A stretch of 64,000 nt of DNA, taken from positions 119,016 through 183,015 of the forward strand of contig NZ_AUDM01000007.1 of assembly GCF_000425465.1 (NCBI RefSeq), in the 5' to 3' direction. Positions 53,038 to 61,468 of the stretch are shown piece by piece (within the stretch, counting starts at the first letter, position 1; each line of letters starts with the position of its first letter). A program made the position numbers and the translations under genes. The notes below the pieces were generated by a model that saw nothing but the letters and a program-made list of their open reading frames with translations, was not told where the DNA came from and did no database searches. This DNA comes from Flavobacterium filum DSM 17961 (GTDB lineage: Bacteria > Bacteroidota > Bacteroidia > Flavobacteriales > Flavobacteriaceae).

Positions 53038-54438
53038 TTATTTTTTATTGTACCCTAAAATGGATAGTACATCATCTGCATTTTGCTGCTCAGAAAATAC
53101 CTCAGTGGCAATAATTCCATTCTCATCCCGATCAATCAAAATATGTTTAGGTTGCGGAATCAAACAGTGGTGTAAACCGCCAAAACCGCCAATGGTTTCC
53201 TGATACGCTCCGGTGTTGAAAAAACCAATGTACAACGGCTTTTCTTTGTTATATTTTGGTAAATAAACGGCGTTCATGTTTTGCTCAGAATTGTAATAAT
53301 CGTCGCTATCACACGTCAAACCACCAAGTAAAACCCGCTCATAGGTATCATTCCAACGGTTGATGGCTAACATTACAAAACGTTTATTGATGGCCCACGT
53401 ATCCGGTAAAGTGGTGATGAATGAGGAATCAATCATATTCCATTTTTCACGATCGTTTTGTTGTTTTTGATATAACACTTGATAAATCGCTCCTCCGCTT
53501 TCTCCTACTGTAAAAGATCCAAATTCAGTGAAAATATTTGGCACATCTACTTCCGCTTCTTCACAGGAAATTTTGATTTGATTGATGATTTCGTCAATCA
53601 TATATTGATAATCATATTCAAATGCTAATGAATTTTTAATTGGGAAGCCACCGCCAATGTTCAAACTGTCTAGCGTTGGACATTCCTTTTTCAATGAAAC
53701 ATATACTTTCATACATTTCAACAACTCATTCCAGTAATAGGCCGTGTCGCGAATACCGGTATTGATAAAAAAGTGCAACATTTTAAGCTCCACTTTTTTG
53801 TTTTCTTCAATTTGCTTGCGGTAAAATGGAACAATGTTTTTATAACCAATTCCTAAACGGGAAGTATAAAACTCAAATTTTGGTTCTTCCTCTGCCGCAA
53901 TGCGAATGCCGATTTTGAACTTTCCGTCAATTTTTTCCTGAAGTAAATCCAATTCCTCAAAATTGTCAATTACCGGTATGGTTTTATTGTGACCGTTATT
54001 GATTAATCGAGCGATATTGTCAATATATTGTTCCCTTTTAAAACCATTACAAACCACATACGTGTTTTTATTGATTTTTCCTTCAGCCATTAAATTTTCA
54101 ACAATATTAATGTCAAAAGCAGAAGAAGTTTCAATATGAATATTGTTTTTAAATGCCTCATTCATGATGAAACTGAAATGAGAACTTTTAGTACAATAGC
54201 AATAATAATATTTGGCATCGTACTTGTTTTTTTCCATGGCTTTTCTAAACCAGCCTTTAGCACGATTGATGTTGTTGGTAATTTGTGGCAAATAAGTAAA
54301 CTTCAAAGGCGTACCATATTGCTCTACTAATTTCATCAAGTCAATTTGATGAAACTGTAAATTATCTTTATTTAACGTAAATTCTTCTTGTGGAAAATAA
54401 AAAGTCTGATTGATTAAGTCGTAATATTTAGTATTCAT
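53038..54438 (-). CDS. speA: Arginine decarboxylase (PLP, ornithine/DAP/arginine decarboxylase fold)
   Basis: A 466-residue PLP enzyme of the alanine-racemase-like fold that converts arginine to agmatine. The PLP lysine is Lys84 in YYYCYCTKSSHFSF. Other family segments are KIGIRIAAEEEP, LHFFINTGIRDTAYYWNELLK, DSLNIGGGFPIKNS, and the C-terminal Cys-Asp motif LGGLTCDSDDYY that completes the dimer active site. It is much shorter than the E. coli SpeA and is the type found in Bacteroidota. The gene downstream is a deoxyhypusine synthase homologue; no agmatinase gene is in this window. Confidence 0.92.
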   Translation of the reverse strand: MNTKYYDLINQTFYFPQEEFTLNKDNLQFHQIDLMKLVEQYGTPLKFTYLPQITNNINRAKGWFRKAMEKNKYDAKYYYCYCTKSSHFSFIMNEAFKNNIHIETSSAFDINIVENLMAEGKINKNTYVVCNGFKREQYIDNIARLINNGHNKTIPVIDNFEELDLLQEKIDGKFKIGIRIAAEEEPKFEFYTSRLGIGYKNIVPFYRKQIEENKKVELKMLHFFINTGIRDTAYYWNELLKCMKVYVSLKKECPTLDSLNIGGGFPIKNSLAFEYDYQYMIDEIINQIKISCEEAEVDVPNIFTEFGSFTVGESGGAIYQVLYQKQQNDREKWNMIDSSFITTLPDTWAINKRFVMLAINRWNDTYERVLLGGLTCDSDDYYNSEQNMNAVYLPKYNKEKPLYIGFFNTGAYQETIGGFGGLHHCLIPQPKHILIDRDENGIIATEVFSEQQNADDVLSILGYNKK

Positions 54439-54494
54439 TCGTTTGTTTAAAAAATTAGATTAAAAAATAATTGATACCATCATTAATCTGCTTT

Positions 54495-54674
54495 TCAAAC
54501 TCTGATATTAGCGAAAATAATCGGCAATTTTTCATGAAAACGATAGGTACTTTCAGTACATTCAAAAGGTAAAAAAGTTGTAGCCGAAACGGAATTTTTC
54601 AAAAACCGATGAAAAGACTCATTATCACAAGGATGACAGGCTTCAAAACTCTTTTTAGTTTGGATGTTTTTCAT
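54495..54674 (-). CDS. Hypothetical small protein
   Basis: A possible 59-residue protein from the ATG at 54674 (MKNIQTKKSFEACHPCDNESF), ending KLPIIFANIRV. It has three cysteines (CHPC and PFEC). It has no signal peptide. It lies between speA and aroB on the same strand, leaving 57 and 56 base gaps. I do not recognise it; the spacing and start are consistent with a real gene, but conservation cannot be judged. Confidence 0.4.
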   Translation of the reverse strand: MKNIQTKKSFEACHPCDNESFHRFLKNSVSATTFLPFECTESTYRFHEKLPIIFANIRV

Positions 54675-54731
54675 AGGGACAAATGTAAAAAATAAAATGA
54701 GCCAATTCCAAACCAAAACTTAAAAAAAATG

Positions 54732-55799
54732 TTACTTTTTATAATCGTCAAAAGCGGATATAATTTGCTGATTTTCAAAATATTGATTTAAACTTATTCC
54801 GCCAATTCCGTCTAACAAAGCAAATTGAATTTTTCCGTATTCATTTTTTTTATCGTGAATCAAATAGTTTAGAATTATTTCAATGTCTTTTTCAGTAAAC
54901 ACTAGCGGTTCATAAAGTGATAAAAGGAATGTTTTGATTTCTGTGTAATCTTCCCAAGTCAGTAATTGTTTTTCGAAAGAAAGATAGGCTTCTAATACCA
55001 TACCGGCGGCAATGGCTTCGCCATGCAAAAGCGAATTTTTTTCTTCACTTTCCAGAAAATAACTTTCGATAGCATGACCCAGCGTATGTCCAAAATTTAA
55101 CGCTTTTCGAATGCCGTTTTCGGTTGGGTCTTGCTGTACTATTAGGTTTTTGATTTCAATTGAACGATAAATCAATTCATCCAAATCGGAATAATCCAAT
55201 TGACTTAAATCGTTAAATTTTTCCCAGTAGTTTTGATCATAAATTAATCCGTGTTTCAGCATTTCGGCTAATCCGGAACGCATTTGATTGCTGGGTAAAG
55301 TAGACAAAAAATCAGTGTCTATCAAAACAGCTTGTGGAGCATTAATCACTCCGATTTGGTTTTTTAACGGTCCCAAATCAACGCCGTTTTTTCCTCCTAT
55401 CGCCGCATCTACCATACCTAGTAATGAAGTGGGCACATTGATAAAATCAATTCCACGCTTGAACGTAGAAGCCACAAATCCACCTAAATCAGTAACAACT
55501 CCACCACCCAAATTGATGAGTAAGGTTTTTCGGTCGGCACCCAACTCAATTAACGTTTGCCAAACTTCCACACATGTAGAGATGGTTTTATGTTCTTCAC
55601 CCGGTTCTAACTCAATAATTTCAAAAGGAATTTCAACAACAAGAGATGACAAGAAATACGTTAAACAGTGTTCACTGGTATTGGAATCAACCAAAATGAA
55701 AACAGTGGAATACCTTTTTTCATGTATAAATGTCTCCAAAAAGGAATACACTTCTTCATTAAAATATATAGTATGATTTCCGGCTGAGATTGGATGCAT
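54732..55799 (-). CDS. aroB: 3-dehydroquinate synthase
   Basis: A 355-residue enzyme that forms the ring of 3-dehydroquinate from DAHP in the shikimate pathway, using NAD and a divalent metal. Key segments are EPGEEHKTISTCVEVWQTLIELGADRKT, GGGVVTDLGGFVASTFKRGIDFINVPTSLLGMVDAAIGGKNGVD, and the metal ligands in KALNFGHTLGHAIES and LLHGEAIAAGM. The length matches the family. It has no adjacent shikimate genes. Confidence 0.96.
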   Translation of the reverse strand: MHPISAGNHTIYFNEEVYSFLETFIHEKRYSTVFILVDSNTSEHCLTYFLSSLVVEIPFEIIELEPGEEHKTISTCVEVWQTLIELGADRKTLLINLGGGVVTDLGGFVASTFKRGIDFINVPTSLLGMVDAAIGGKNGVDLGPLKNQIGVINAPQAVLIDTDFLSTLPSNQMRSGLAEMLKHGLIYDQNYWEKFNDLSQLDYSDLDELIYRSIEIKNLIVQQDPTENGIRKALNFGHTLGHAIESYFLESEEKNSLLHGEAIAAGMVLEAYLSFEKQLLTWEDYTEIKTFLLSLYEPLVFTEKDIEIILNYLIHDKKNEYGKIQFALLDGIGGISLNQYFENQQIISAFDDYKK

Positions 55800-55930
55800 G
55801 GGAGCGATAATTTAAATTGTCTTTCTATTGCAAAATAAGTGAAAATAATTGGATTGCCTATGATATAATTGAAGTCAGATTATAACTAGAAGAAATATAA
55901 GAATATTTATATGAAAAAGTTCTCTTAAAG

Positions 55931-55964
55931 TTGGAATGTATTCATTTCTAATTAACTACATTTG
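55931..55964 (+). promoter_or_regulatory. Bacteroidota promoter: TTG-N23-TACATTTG
   Basis: TTG at 55931-55933 and TACATTTG at 55957-55964 with a 23-base spacer, at the upper limit of the consensus; ATG of the lipoprotein follows at 55986. Confidence 0.5.
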
Positions 55965-55985
55965 CCGAAATTTTAAAATATTATA

Positions 55986-56468
55986 ATGAAAAGTACAATT
56001 AAGTTTTTAGCAGCTTCTTTACTAATGGTAGGTTTGATGTTCAATATCGCATGTAGTAGTGATAATGATTCAAACAACAATTCAAACAATCCTTCTGACT
56101 TGTTTATCAAATTTACAACTGGAGGAACAACGTATAATAATCCAGACCCTGAGACAATTAATTCGTTAGCAAAAACAATTAATTATAACGTGTTACTAGA
56201 AGACCAACCTTTTCAAATTGTGTTGTATATGCCACTAACTCCTGCAGTAGGAACTTATGACATTACAGATGAACCTTCGAATGTTGAAAGTTATGGTGCT
56301 CGATATACCAATGGTGTAACAGATGTTGATATGACTGCAACATCCGGTACAATGACCATCACGGAAGTTACTGCTACTTTAGTAAAAGGTACTTTTAGCT
56401 TCTCAGGATCGAATGGCGATGGTACAGTTGTTGAAGTGACAAACGGTTCTTTCGTAGCTTCAAAATAA
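55986..56468 (+). CDS. Lipoprotein of unknown function
   Basis: A 160-residue lipoprotein (MKSTIKFLAASLLMVGLMFNIACSSD, lipid anchor Cys23, followed by an Asn/Ser-rich linker). The mature domain is a small beta sandwich (FIKFTTGGTTYNNPDPETINSLA, FQIVLYMPLTPAVGTYDI, TATSGTMTITEVTATLVKGTFSFSGSNGDGTVVEVTNGSF), as in calycin-like or DUF4488-like small lipoproteins. No specific family is recognised. It has a consensus promoter and its own terminator. Confidence 0.72.
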   Translation: MKSTIKFLAASLLMVGLMFNIACSSDNDSNNNSNNPSDLFIKFTTGGTTYNNPDPETINSLAKTINYNVLLEDQPFQIVLYMPLTPAVGTYDITDEPSNVESYGARYTNGVTDVDMTATSGTMTITEVTATLVKGTFSFSGSNGDGTVVEVTNGSFVASK

Positions 56469-56490
56469 AATTAATAAATAAAATCAGGAA

Positions 56491-56520
56491 AAGAGTTGTC
56501 AAATTGACAGCTCTTTTTTT
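56491..56520 (+). terminator. Rho-independent terminator after the lipoprotein gene
   Basis: Stem AAGAG(T)TGTCA / TGACA(G)CTCTT around AAT, with a T8 run, 22 bases after the stop. Confidence 0.8.
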
Positions 56521-56567
56521 ATGCTTTTTTTAAAGGAATGATATTTAAAAAAATCTCAAAAACTACT

Positions 56568-56575
56568 TATCTTTG
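56568..56575 (+). promoter_or_regulatory. -7 box TATCTTTG for proline dehydrogenase
   Basis: Exact TAnnTTTG, 21 bases before the ATG at 56597. Confidence 0.5.
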
Positions 56576-56596
56576 CTACATTATTTTCAATAAAAT

Positions 56597-57769
56597 ATGG
56601 AAAAAATATTCGATAATACACAAATTGCCTTTTCTTTAAAAAGTGATACAGAATTAGATAGAGCTTATTTTTTGTTCAAAATGATTGATAGTGAGCCACT
56701 TGTTCGCATCGGAACAGCTGTTACGAACTTTGCCCTTAAAGCTCATTTACCTGTAGAAGGATTAATTAGAGCTTCGGTTTTTGATCATTTTTGTGGTGGA
56801 GTAAGCGAAGATGATTGCCTACCGGTAATGGAAAAAATGTACACCAAAAAAGTGTGTTCAGTTTTAGATTATTCTGTAGAAGGCAAAGAGGAAGAGGCTC
56901 AGTTTGATGCTGCTTTGACTAAAACGTTAAAAATTATCGATTTTGCAAAAGATAAAGCTTCGATTCCGTTTGCGGTGTTCAAACCTACCGGTTTTGGTCG
57001 ATTTGCTTTGTATGAAAAAGTAGGAAATAAAGAAGCGTTAACTGAGTCAGAACAAACAGAATGGAATAGGGTTGTGGCTCGCTATGAAGAAGTATGCCAA
57101 AAAGCGTTTGAAAATGATGTGCCTCTGTTAATTGATGGAGAAGAAAGCTGGATGCAAGATGCTGCCGATGATTTGGCTTTGACCATGATGAAAAAATACA
57201 ACAAACAAAAACCTATTGTATTCAATACCCTGCAATTGTACCGCTGGGATCGCTTAGACTATTTGAAAAAAATTCACCAAGAAGCTACAGCAGAAGGATT
57301 TTATATTGGTATGAAACTCGTTCGCGGTGCTTACATGGAAAAAGAAAACAAACGGGCTGAAGAAATGGGATATCCCACACCAATTTGTGCTTCTAAACAA
57401 GCCTCAGACGATAATTATGATGCTACAGTTTCCTATATGATTGATAACATCGATAGAATGGCCATATTTGCGGGAACGCACAATGAATTGAGTTCCTATA
57501 AATTAATGGAGTTGATGAAAACCAAAGGAATTGCTCCCAACGACCAACGCATTTGGTTCGGTCAATTATATGGTATGAGCGATAACATTAGCTTTAATTT
57601 AGCTGCGAATGGGTATAATGTAGCCAAATATTTACCTTTCGGGCCGGTGCGTGATGTGATGCCGTACTTAATTCGCCGAGCAGAAGAAAATACCTCCGTA
57701 GCTGGACAAACGAGTCGGGAATTGATGTTGATTAAGAAGGAAAGAGAAAGAAGAAAAATACAAGATTAA
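56597..57769 (+). CDS. Proline dehydrogenase
   Basis: A 390-residue FAD-dependent enzyme that oxidises proline to 1-pyrroline-5-carboxylate. It is a monofunctional PRODH TIM barrel: FAVFKPTGFGRFALYEKVG, VPLLIDGEESWMQDAADDLALTMMKKYNKQKPIVFNTLQLYRWDRLDYLKK, FYIGMKLVRGAYMEKENKRAEEMGYPTPIC (with KLVRGAY flavin contact), and the RRAEENTSVAGQTSRELMLI C-terminal helix that closes on proline. Length is as expected for the Bacteroidota monofunctional form. No P5C dehydrogenase gene is adjacent. It has a promoter and terminator of its own. Confidence 0.93.
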   Translation: MEKIFDNTQIAFSLKSDTELDRAYFLFKMIDSEPLVRIGTAVTNFALKAHLPVEGLIRASVFDHFCGGVSEDDCLPVMEKMYTKKVCSVLDYSVEGKEEEAQFDAALTKTLKIIDFAKDKASIPFAVFKPTGFGRFALYEKVGNKEALTESEQTEWNRVVARYEEVCQKAFENDVPLLIDGEESWMQDAADDLALTMMKKYNKQKPIVFNTLQLYRWDRLDYLKKIHQEATAEGFYIGMKLVRGAYMEKENKRAEEMGYPTPICASKQASDDNYDATVSYMIDNIDRMAIFAGTHNELSSYKLMELMKTKGIAPNDQRIWFGQLYGMSDNISFNLAANGYNVAKYLPFGPVRDVMPYLIRRAEENTSVAGQTSRELMLIKKERERRKIQD

Positions 57770-57779
57770 ATAAAAAAAA

Positions 57780-57805
57780 ACACAGTTTCTAGGCTGTGTT
57801 TTTTT
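57780..57805. terminator. Rho-independent terminator ACACAG / CTGTGT
   Basis: Six-bp stem with a T7 run and a flanking A-run on the other side; serves proline dehydrogenase and possibly the convergent alkaline phosphatase gene. Confidence 0.75.
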
Positions 57806-57828
57806 GTGAATGAATATTTTATCCAACC

Positions 57829-59247
57829 TTAAAATTTATTTTCTACCTCAGCAGCTTCCAGCATAAAGTAATGTAAATCAGTATTTTTAATAAACGGTTT
57901 CAGCTTTTCACTACCCGGACCAAACATTGCCAATTCAGTATAATCTGCTGAGTGATCCATGCTGATCCAACCCACTGAGGTGTGACTCTTTTGCATTTCT
58001 GCAAACCCTTTATACGGCAAGTTTTTGTAATTATATAAACCGTCATCTTTTTTCTCTAAACCGGAATAATAACCCATAATTGTTTTGGCTTCCTCATCAG
58101 TCAACGCAAATCCATTGGCAAATTCAATTCGTTCTTTTATTTGAGCGATTGAAGATTCTGGGGTAATCCCATTCAAAATCCATTCATTGGTATGTTTAAA
58201 TTGTCGCACATGGTCAAAATGGTCGTTTACGTTCTTCCCATAAATCAATCCCGGATTGGCATTGCCATGATCAGTAGTAATGATGACTAACGTTTCTTTG
58301 TCTTTTTGAGCAAAATCAATGGCTACTTTTACCGCTTCATCAAAAGCAATTTGGTCAAATAACAAACCGGCAATGTCATTGGCATGAGCGGCCCAATCTA
58401 CCTTTCCGGCTTCCACTTGCAACACAAAACCGTTTTTGTGACTTTTCATGCGATCAATGGCTTTTTGCGTCATTTCTGCCAAAGTTGGAATGGTATTGCC
58501 TAAATCTTTTATGTTTTCTCTATCAATCGAGTAGGGAAGTCCGTCCTCAAAAAACACACCTAATAAAGGTTTATCAATCGAAGCTGCTTGCATTTCCGTT
58601 CTGGTTTTAACCACTTGATAACCTTTTGATTGAAATACAGCATACATGTCTTTTTTATCTTTTCGTGATCCAGCATCAAAATACTGTTGGCCTCCACCCA
58701 TCATGACATCAAATGCAAAATTGGCATACGATTCGGCAATATCAGCTTGACTGTTACGGCTTTTGCTGTTCACACAAAATCCGGCGGGAGTAGCATGTGT
58801 TATCGGAACTGTCGTTACACATCCTGCCATTTTACCTGCTTTTTTAAACTTTTGCCAAATGGGTAAATATTCTTCCCCGTTTACGCCAACATTCAACGCA
58901 CCGTTTTTCACGCGAAACCCACTTCCCCAAGAAGAACTGGCTGCCGCAGAATCGGTTACGATAGAAGAAGCCGAAGCCATATCCATCAACGCCCGGCTCA
59001 CTAAATTATCCCGATACAAATTCAACCAATTGGAACCTTTTCCGTGTAAACGATTCAAGTAAATATCCGCCATGTTCAACGTGCCCGAACTCATTCCGTC
59101 ACTCACTAACATGATAATATTTTTGGCTTTTTTTCCTTTTTGAGCGGATGCAACATCCGGAGATAAAAGCAAAGATTCTAGTGGGTTTACCAAAGAAGCA
59201 CCCAATGTTACCAATGATCCGTTTTTGAAAAAATTCCTTCTGTTCAT
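57829..59247 (-). CDS. Alkaline phosphatase (PhoA-type, Tat-exported)
   Basis: A 472-residue enzyme taken from the ATG at 59247 (MNRRNFFKNGSLVTLG), which gives a twin-arginine signal (NRRNFF). The metal- and nucleophile-motifs are KNIIMLVSDGMSSGTLNMADIY (first Asp), VTDSAAASSSWGSGFRV (nucleophile Ser in DSAA, about residue 107), KVDWAAHANDIAG (Asp/His), VIITTDHGNANPG (Asp-His) and the HTSVGWISMDHSADYTELAMFG (final His). All motifs of an active phosphatase are present. A -7 box TACATTTG lies at 59266-59273. The enzyme releases phosphate outside the cytoplasm. Confidence 0.93.
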   Translation of the reverse strand: MNRRNFFKNGSLVTLGASLVNPLESLLLSPDVASAQKGKKAKNIIMLVSDGMSSGTLNMADIYLNRLHGKGSNWLNLYRDNLVSRALMDMASASSIVTDSAAASSSWGSGFRVKNGALNVGVNGEEYLPIWQKFKKAGKMAGCVTTVPITHATPAGFCVNSKSRNSQADIAESYANFAFDVMMGGGQQYFDAGSRKDKKDMYAVFQSKGYQVVKTRTEMQAASIDKPLLGVFFEDGLPYSIDRENIKDLGNTIPTLAEMTQKAIDRMKSHKNGFVLQVEAGKVDWAAHANDIAGLLFDQIAFDEAVKVAIDFAQKDKETLVIITTDHGNANPGLIYGKNVNDHFDHVRQFKHTNEWILNGITPESSIAQIKERIEFANGFALTDEEAKTIMGYYSGLEKKDDGLYNYKNLPYKGFAEMQKSHTSVGWISMDHSADYTELAMFGPGSEKLKPFIKNTDLHYFMLEAAEVENKF

Positions 59248-59265
59248 TTTTTCATTAAATTTTTT

Positions 59266-59273
59266 CAAATGTA
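59266..59273 (-). promoter_or_regulatory. -7 box TACATTTG for the alkaline phosphatase gene
   Basis: Exact TAnnTTTG on the minus strand, 18 bases before the ATG at 59247; it covers an alternative TTG start at 59268. Confidence 0.5.
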
Positions 59274-59375
59274 AAAAAAGGAAATAAGAAAACCGTTAAT
59301 TTAGTATTAATTAGCGGTCAAAAAATGGATAAATAACGACTTTTATCTATTTCGATGGCTATTGTTTAAAAATAG

Positions 59376-59408
59376 ACACCTGACAGGTTTTGAAAACCTG
59401 TCAGGTGT
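59376..59408. repeat. Perfect 16-bp-arm palindrome (ACACCTGACAGGTTTT arms)
   Basis: Arms 59376-59391 and 59393-59408 pair perfectly around a single G. There is no T-tract, and the element lies between the alkaline phosphatase start and the lysA stop, so it would be in the 3' UTR of lysA. It looks like a dispersed palindromic (REP-like) element; no other copy was seen in this window. Confidence 0.8.
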
Positions 59409-59438
59409 AAGTTGTTCATAAATATAGTTCTTTTTTGT

Positions 59439-60644
59439 CTAAAACGTAATTTCAATCTGATTTCTCAAAATATCTTCCATGTTTTCTCTTTCTCGAATCA
59501 AATGTCCCTTTCCTTCATACCAGAGTACTTCTGCCGGACGAAAACGGGAATTGTAATTGGAAGCCATCGAAAAACAATACGCACCGGCATTGCGGAAACA
59601 CAAAATGTCACCTTCTTTGATTTCGGCAATTCTGCGGTTGTTGGCAAACGTATCCGTTTCGCAAATGTAACCGACTACTGAATAAAACCGCTCTTTTCCT
59701 TTTGGATTAGAAAGGTTTTCGATGTGGTGATAGGAACCATACAACATCGGTCGAATCAAATGATTGAACCCACTATCAATACCTGCAAATACGGTAGAAG
59801 TTGTTTGTTTGACCACATTGACTTTTGCCAAAAAATAACCCGATTCACTCACCAAAAACTTGCCCGGCTCAAAAGCTAAGGTCAACGGTCTTCCATATTC
59901 TGCTTGGAACTGATTGAAACGTTTAGACAATTTTTTTCCCAACTCTTCCACATTGGTTTCAATATCGTCTTTTTTGTAAGGAACTTTGAATCCGCTACCA
60001 AAATCGATAAAATCTAAGGTTTTGAAATGCTTGGCGGTATCAAAAAGAATTTCAGCAGCATACAAAAACACTTCAATATCCAGAATATCAGAACCGGTAT
60101 GCATGTGAATGCCGTTGATGTGCATGTTGGTATTTTCCACTATACGCAGTAAATGCGGCAATTGATGAATGGAAATCCCGAATTTACTATCAATATGCCC
60201 CACAGAAATATTGGTATTTCCACCTGCCATCACATGCGGATTGATGCGAATGCACACCGGAATTTGCGGATGTTTTGTACCAAATTGTTCCAAAATTGAT
60301 AAGTTATCAATGTTGATTTGTACGCCTAATGCTGCTACTTCTTCAATTTCATCTAACGAAACGCCATTGGGAGTGAAAATTATTTTATGTGGTGGAAAAC
60401 TGGCTTTTAATCCTAACTGTACTTCCTGAATGGAAACAGTGTCCAAACCGGCACCCAATTGATGAAACAATTTTAAGATGGAAACATTCGACAATGCTTT
60501 TACGGCATAGTTAATCTGTAAGCTTTCTACCTTTGCAAACGCATTTGTTAATCGCTTGTATTGATGGCTGATTTTTTCAGCGTCATAGACGAATAGGGGA
60601 CTCCCGAATAGTGTTGCGGCTTGAAGTAATTGTTCCGTTTTCAT
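59439..60644 (-). CDS. lysA: Diaminopimelate decarboxylase
   Basis: A 401-residue PLP enzyme that makes lysine from meso-diaminopimelate. The PLP lysine is Lys49 in QINYAVKALSN. Other motifs are LDTVSIQEVQLGLKASF, HMHTGSDILDIEVFLYAAEIL, FGSGFKVPY, LAFEPGKFLVSESGYFLAKV, and the active-site cysteine in VGYICETDTFANNR. All are family-conserved. The length is typical. A TACTTTTG box lies at 60658-60665. It is the last housekeeping gene before the decayed accessory region. Confidence 0.95.
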   Translation of the reverse strand: MKTEQLLQAATLFGSPLFVYDAEKISHQYKRLTNAFAKVESLQINYAVKALSNVSILKLFHQLGAGLDTVSIQEVQLGLKASFPPHKIIFTPNGVSLDEIEEVAALGVQINIDNLSILEQFGTKHPQIPVCIRINPHVMAGGNTNISVGHIDSKFGISIHQLPHLLRIVENTNMHINGIHMHTGSDILDIEVFLYAAEILFDTAKHFKTLDFIDFGSGFKVPYKKDDIETNVEELGKKLSKRFNQFQAEYGRPLTLAFEPGKFLVSESGYFLAKVNVVKQTTSTVFAGIDSGFNHLIRPMLYGSYHHIENLSNPKGKERFYSVVGYICETDTFANNRRIAEIKEGDILCFRNAGAYCFSMASNYNSRFRPAEVLWYEGKGHLIRERENMEDILRNQIEITF

Positions 60645-60657
60645 TTTATTTTTTTGG

Positions 60658-60665
60658 CAAAAGTA
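60658..60665 (-). promoter_or_regulatory. -7 box TACTTTTG for lysA
   Basis: Exact TAnnTTTG on the minus strand, 13 bases upstream of the ATG at 60644. The rest of 60645-60972 (about 330 bases) shows no gene. Confidence 0.5.
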
Positions 60666-60972
60666 AAGGCTGAAAACAGGATAAGCAATTTAATGGCTGA
60701 ATAAAACAAAAAACAACAAAATGTTATATTTGTAACAATATGCAATTCTTACTCCATTTAATTTTAAAAGGTAAAAAGTAATTTTTTTCAAAACCCCCCG
60801 CTTAAAAGTCCCAAAACTTCGGGATTAACGAGGTTGTTTTTTATAATTTCTTTGAAAATTTAGTTGTTGGAGGTTTTGCAACGGTTACGGTTTTTGTGTG
60901 TAGTTTTTTTTATACTTTCATAAATTTCCAATGTCTTTTTGATAATTTCTTTCTCTTTTTTTCATTGTTCTA

Positions 60973-61392
60973 TTGACTCTATATTTTCTAGCTTCGTATC
61001 GTGCTTTTACTGATTCTGAATTTACTAATCAAGAAGAACGCATCACCAAGATAAAGGAAATCCAAGGAGGATGGTTAAACTATTTTCGAGGAACCAACAT
61101 CATGGGAAAATTACGAGACATTGACGGTTGGCTACGCAACCGACTGCGGTATTGCATCTGGCACGATTGGAAGAAACCCGAAAGGAAAAGGAAAAACCTG
61201 ATTCAATTGGGGGTTGACCAAGACCACGCCTACATGTGGAGCAGAACTCGAAAAGGTGGTTGGGCGATTGCCCAAAGTCCGATTTTAGGAACAACTATTA
61301 CTTTGAAACGCTTGAAACAAAAGGGATACGAATCCTTAACGGAAGTCTACATTCAACTCAACCCATCTCTTTGCGAACCGCCGAGTACGTGA
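60973..61392 (+). pseudogene. Group II intron maturase, C-terminal remnant
   Basis: An open frame of 139 codons starting from a TTG with no start-site support. From about residue 22 it reads EERITKIKEIQGGWLNYFRG, then DGWLRNRLRYCIWHDWKKPERKRKNLIQLGV and WSRTRKGGWAIAQSPILGTTITLKRLKQKGYESL. This is the maturase X domain and its C-terminal GIIM part of group II intron proteins. The reverse transcriptase domain is missing, so the gene is a 5'-truncated relic. The stop codon (TGA, 61390-61392) lies within the predicted intron domain V. Confidence 0.88.
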
Positions 61393-61450
61393 CCCGTATG
61401 CTCGGTGGTGTGAGAGGCTCTCCCTGCTAGTTTCTAGTGGGGCAGTCTAC
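60973..61450 (+). mobile_element. 5'-truncated group II intron (maturase end plus domains V-VI)
   Basis: The maturase remnant runs into a domain V-like hairpin, CCGCCGAG (61378-61385) pairing with CTCGGTGG (61401-61408) and an inner ACG/CGT pair, followed by the family-typical GTGTGAGAGG. A domain VI-like stem (CTGC, CTAG / CTAG, GCAG, 61424-61445) ends in AGTCTAC at 61450, a plausible AY 3' end. The 5' part (domains I-III and the RT) is absent, so it cannot splice or move on its own. Confidence 0.75.
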
Positions 61451-61454
61451 TCGA

Positions 61455-61468
61455 TTAGCACTCGTTTT
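61455..61468. repeat. Left 14-bp inverted repeat flanking the unknown gene
   Basis: TTAGCACTCGTTTT, 4 bases beyond the predicted intron 3' end and reaching the stop codon of the gene at 61468-62130. It matches the right copy at 62143-62156 inverted in 13 of 14 bases. Confidence 0.65.
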
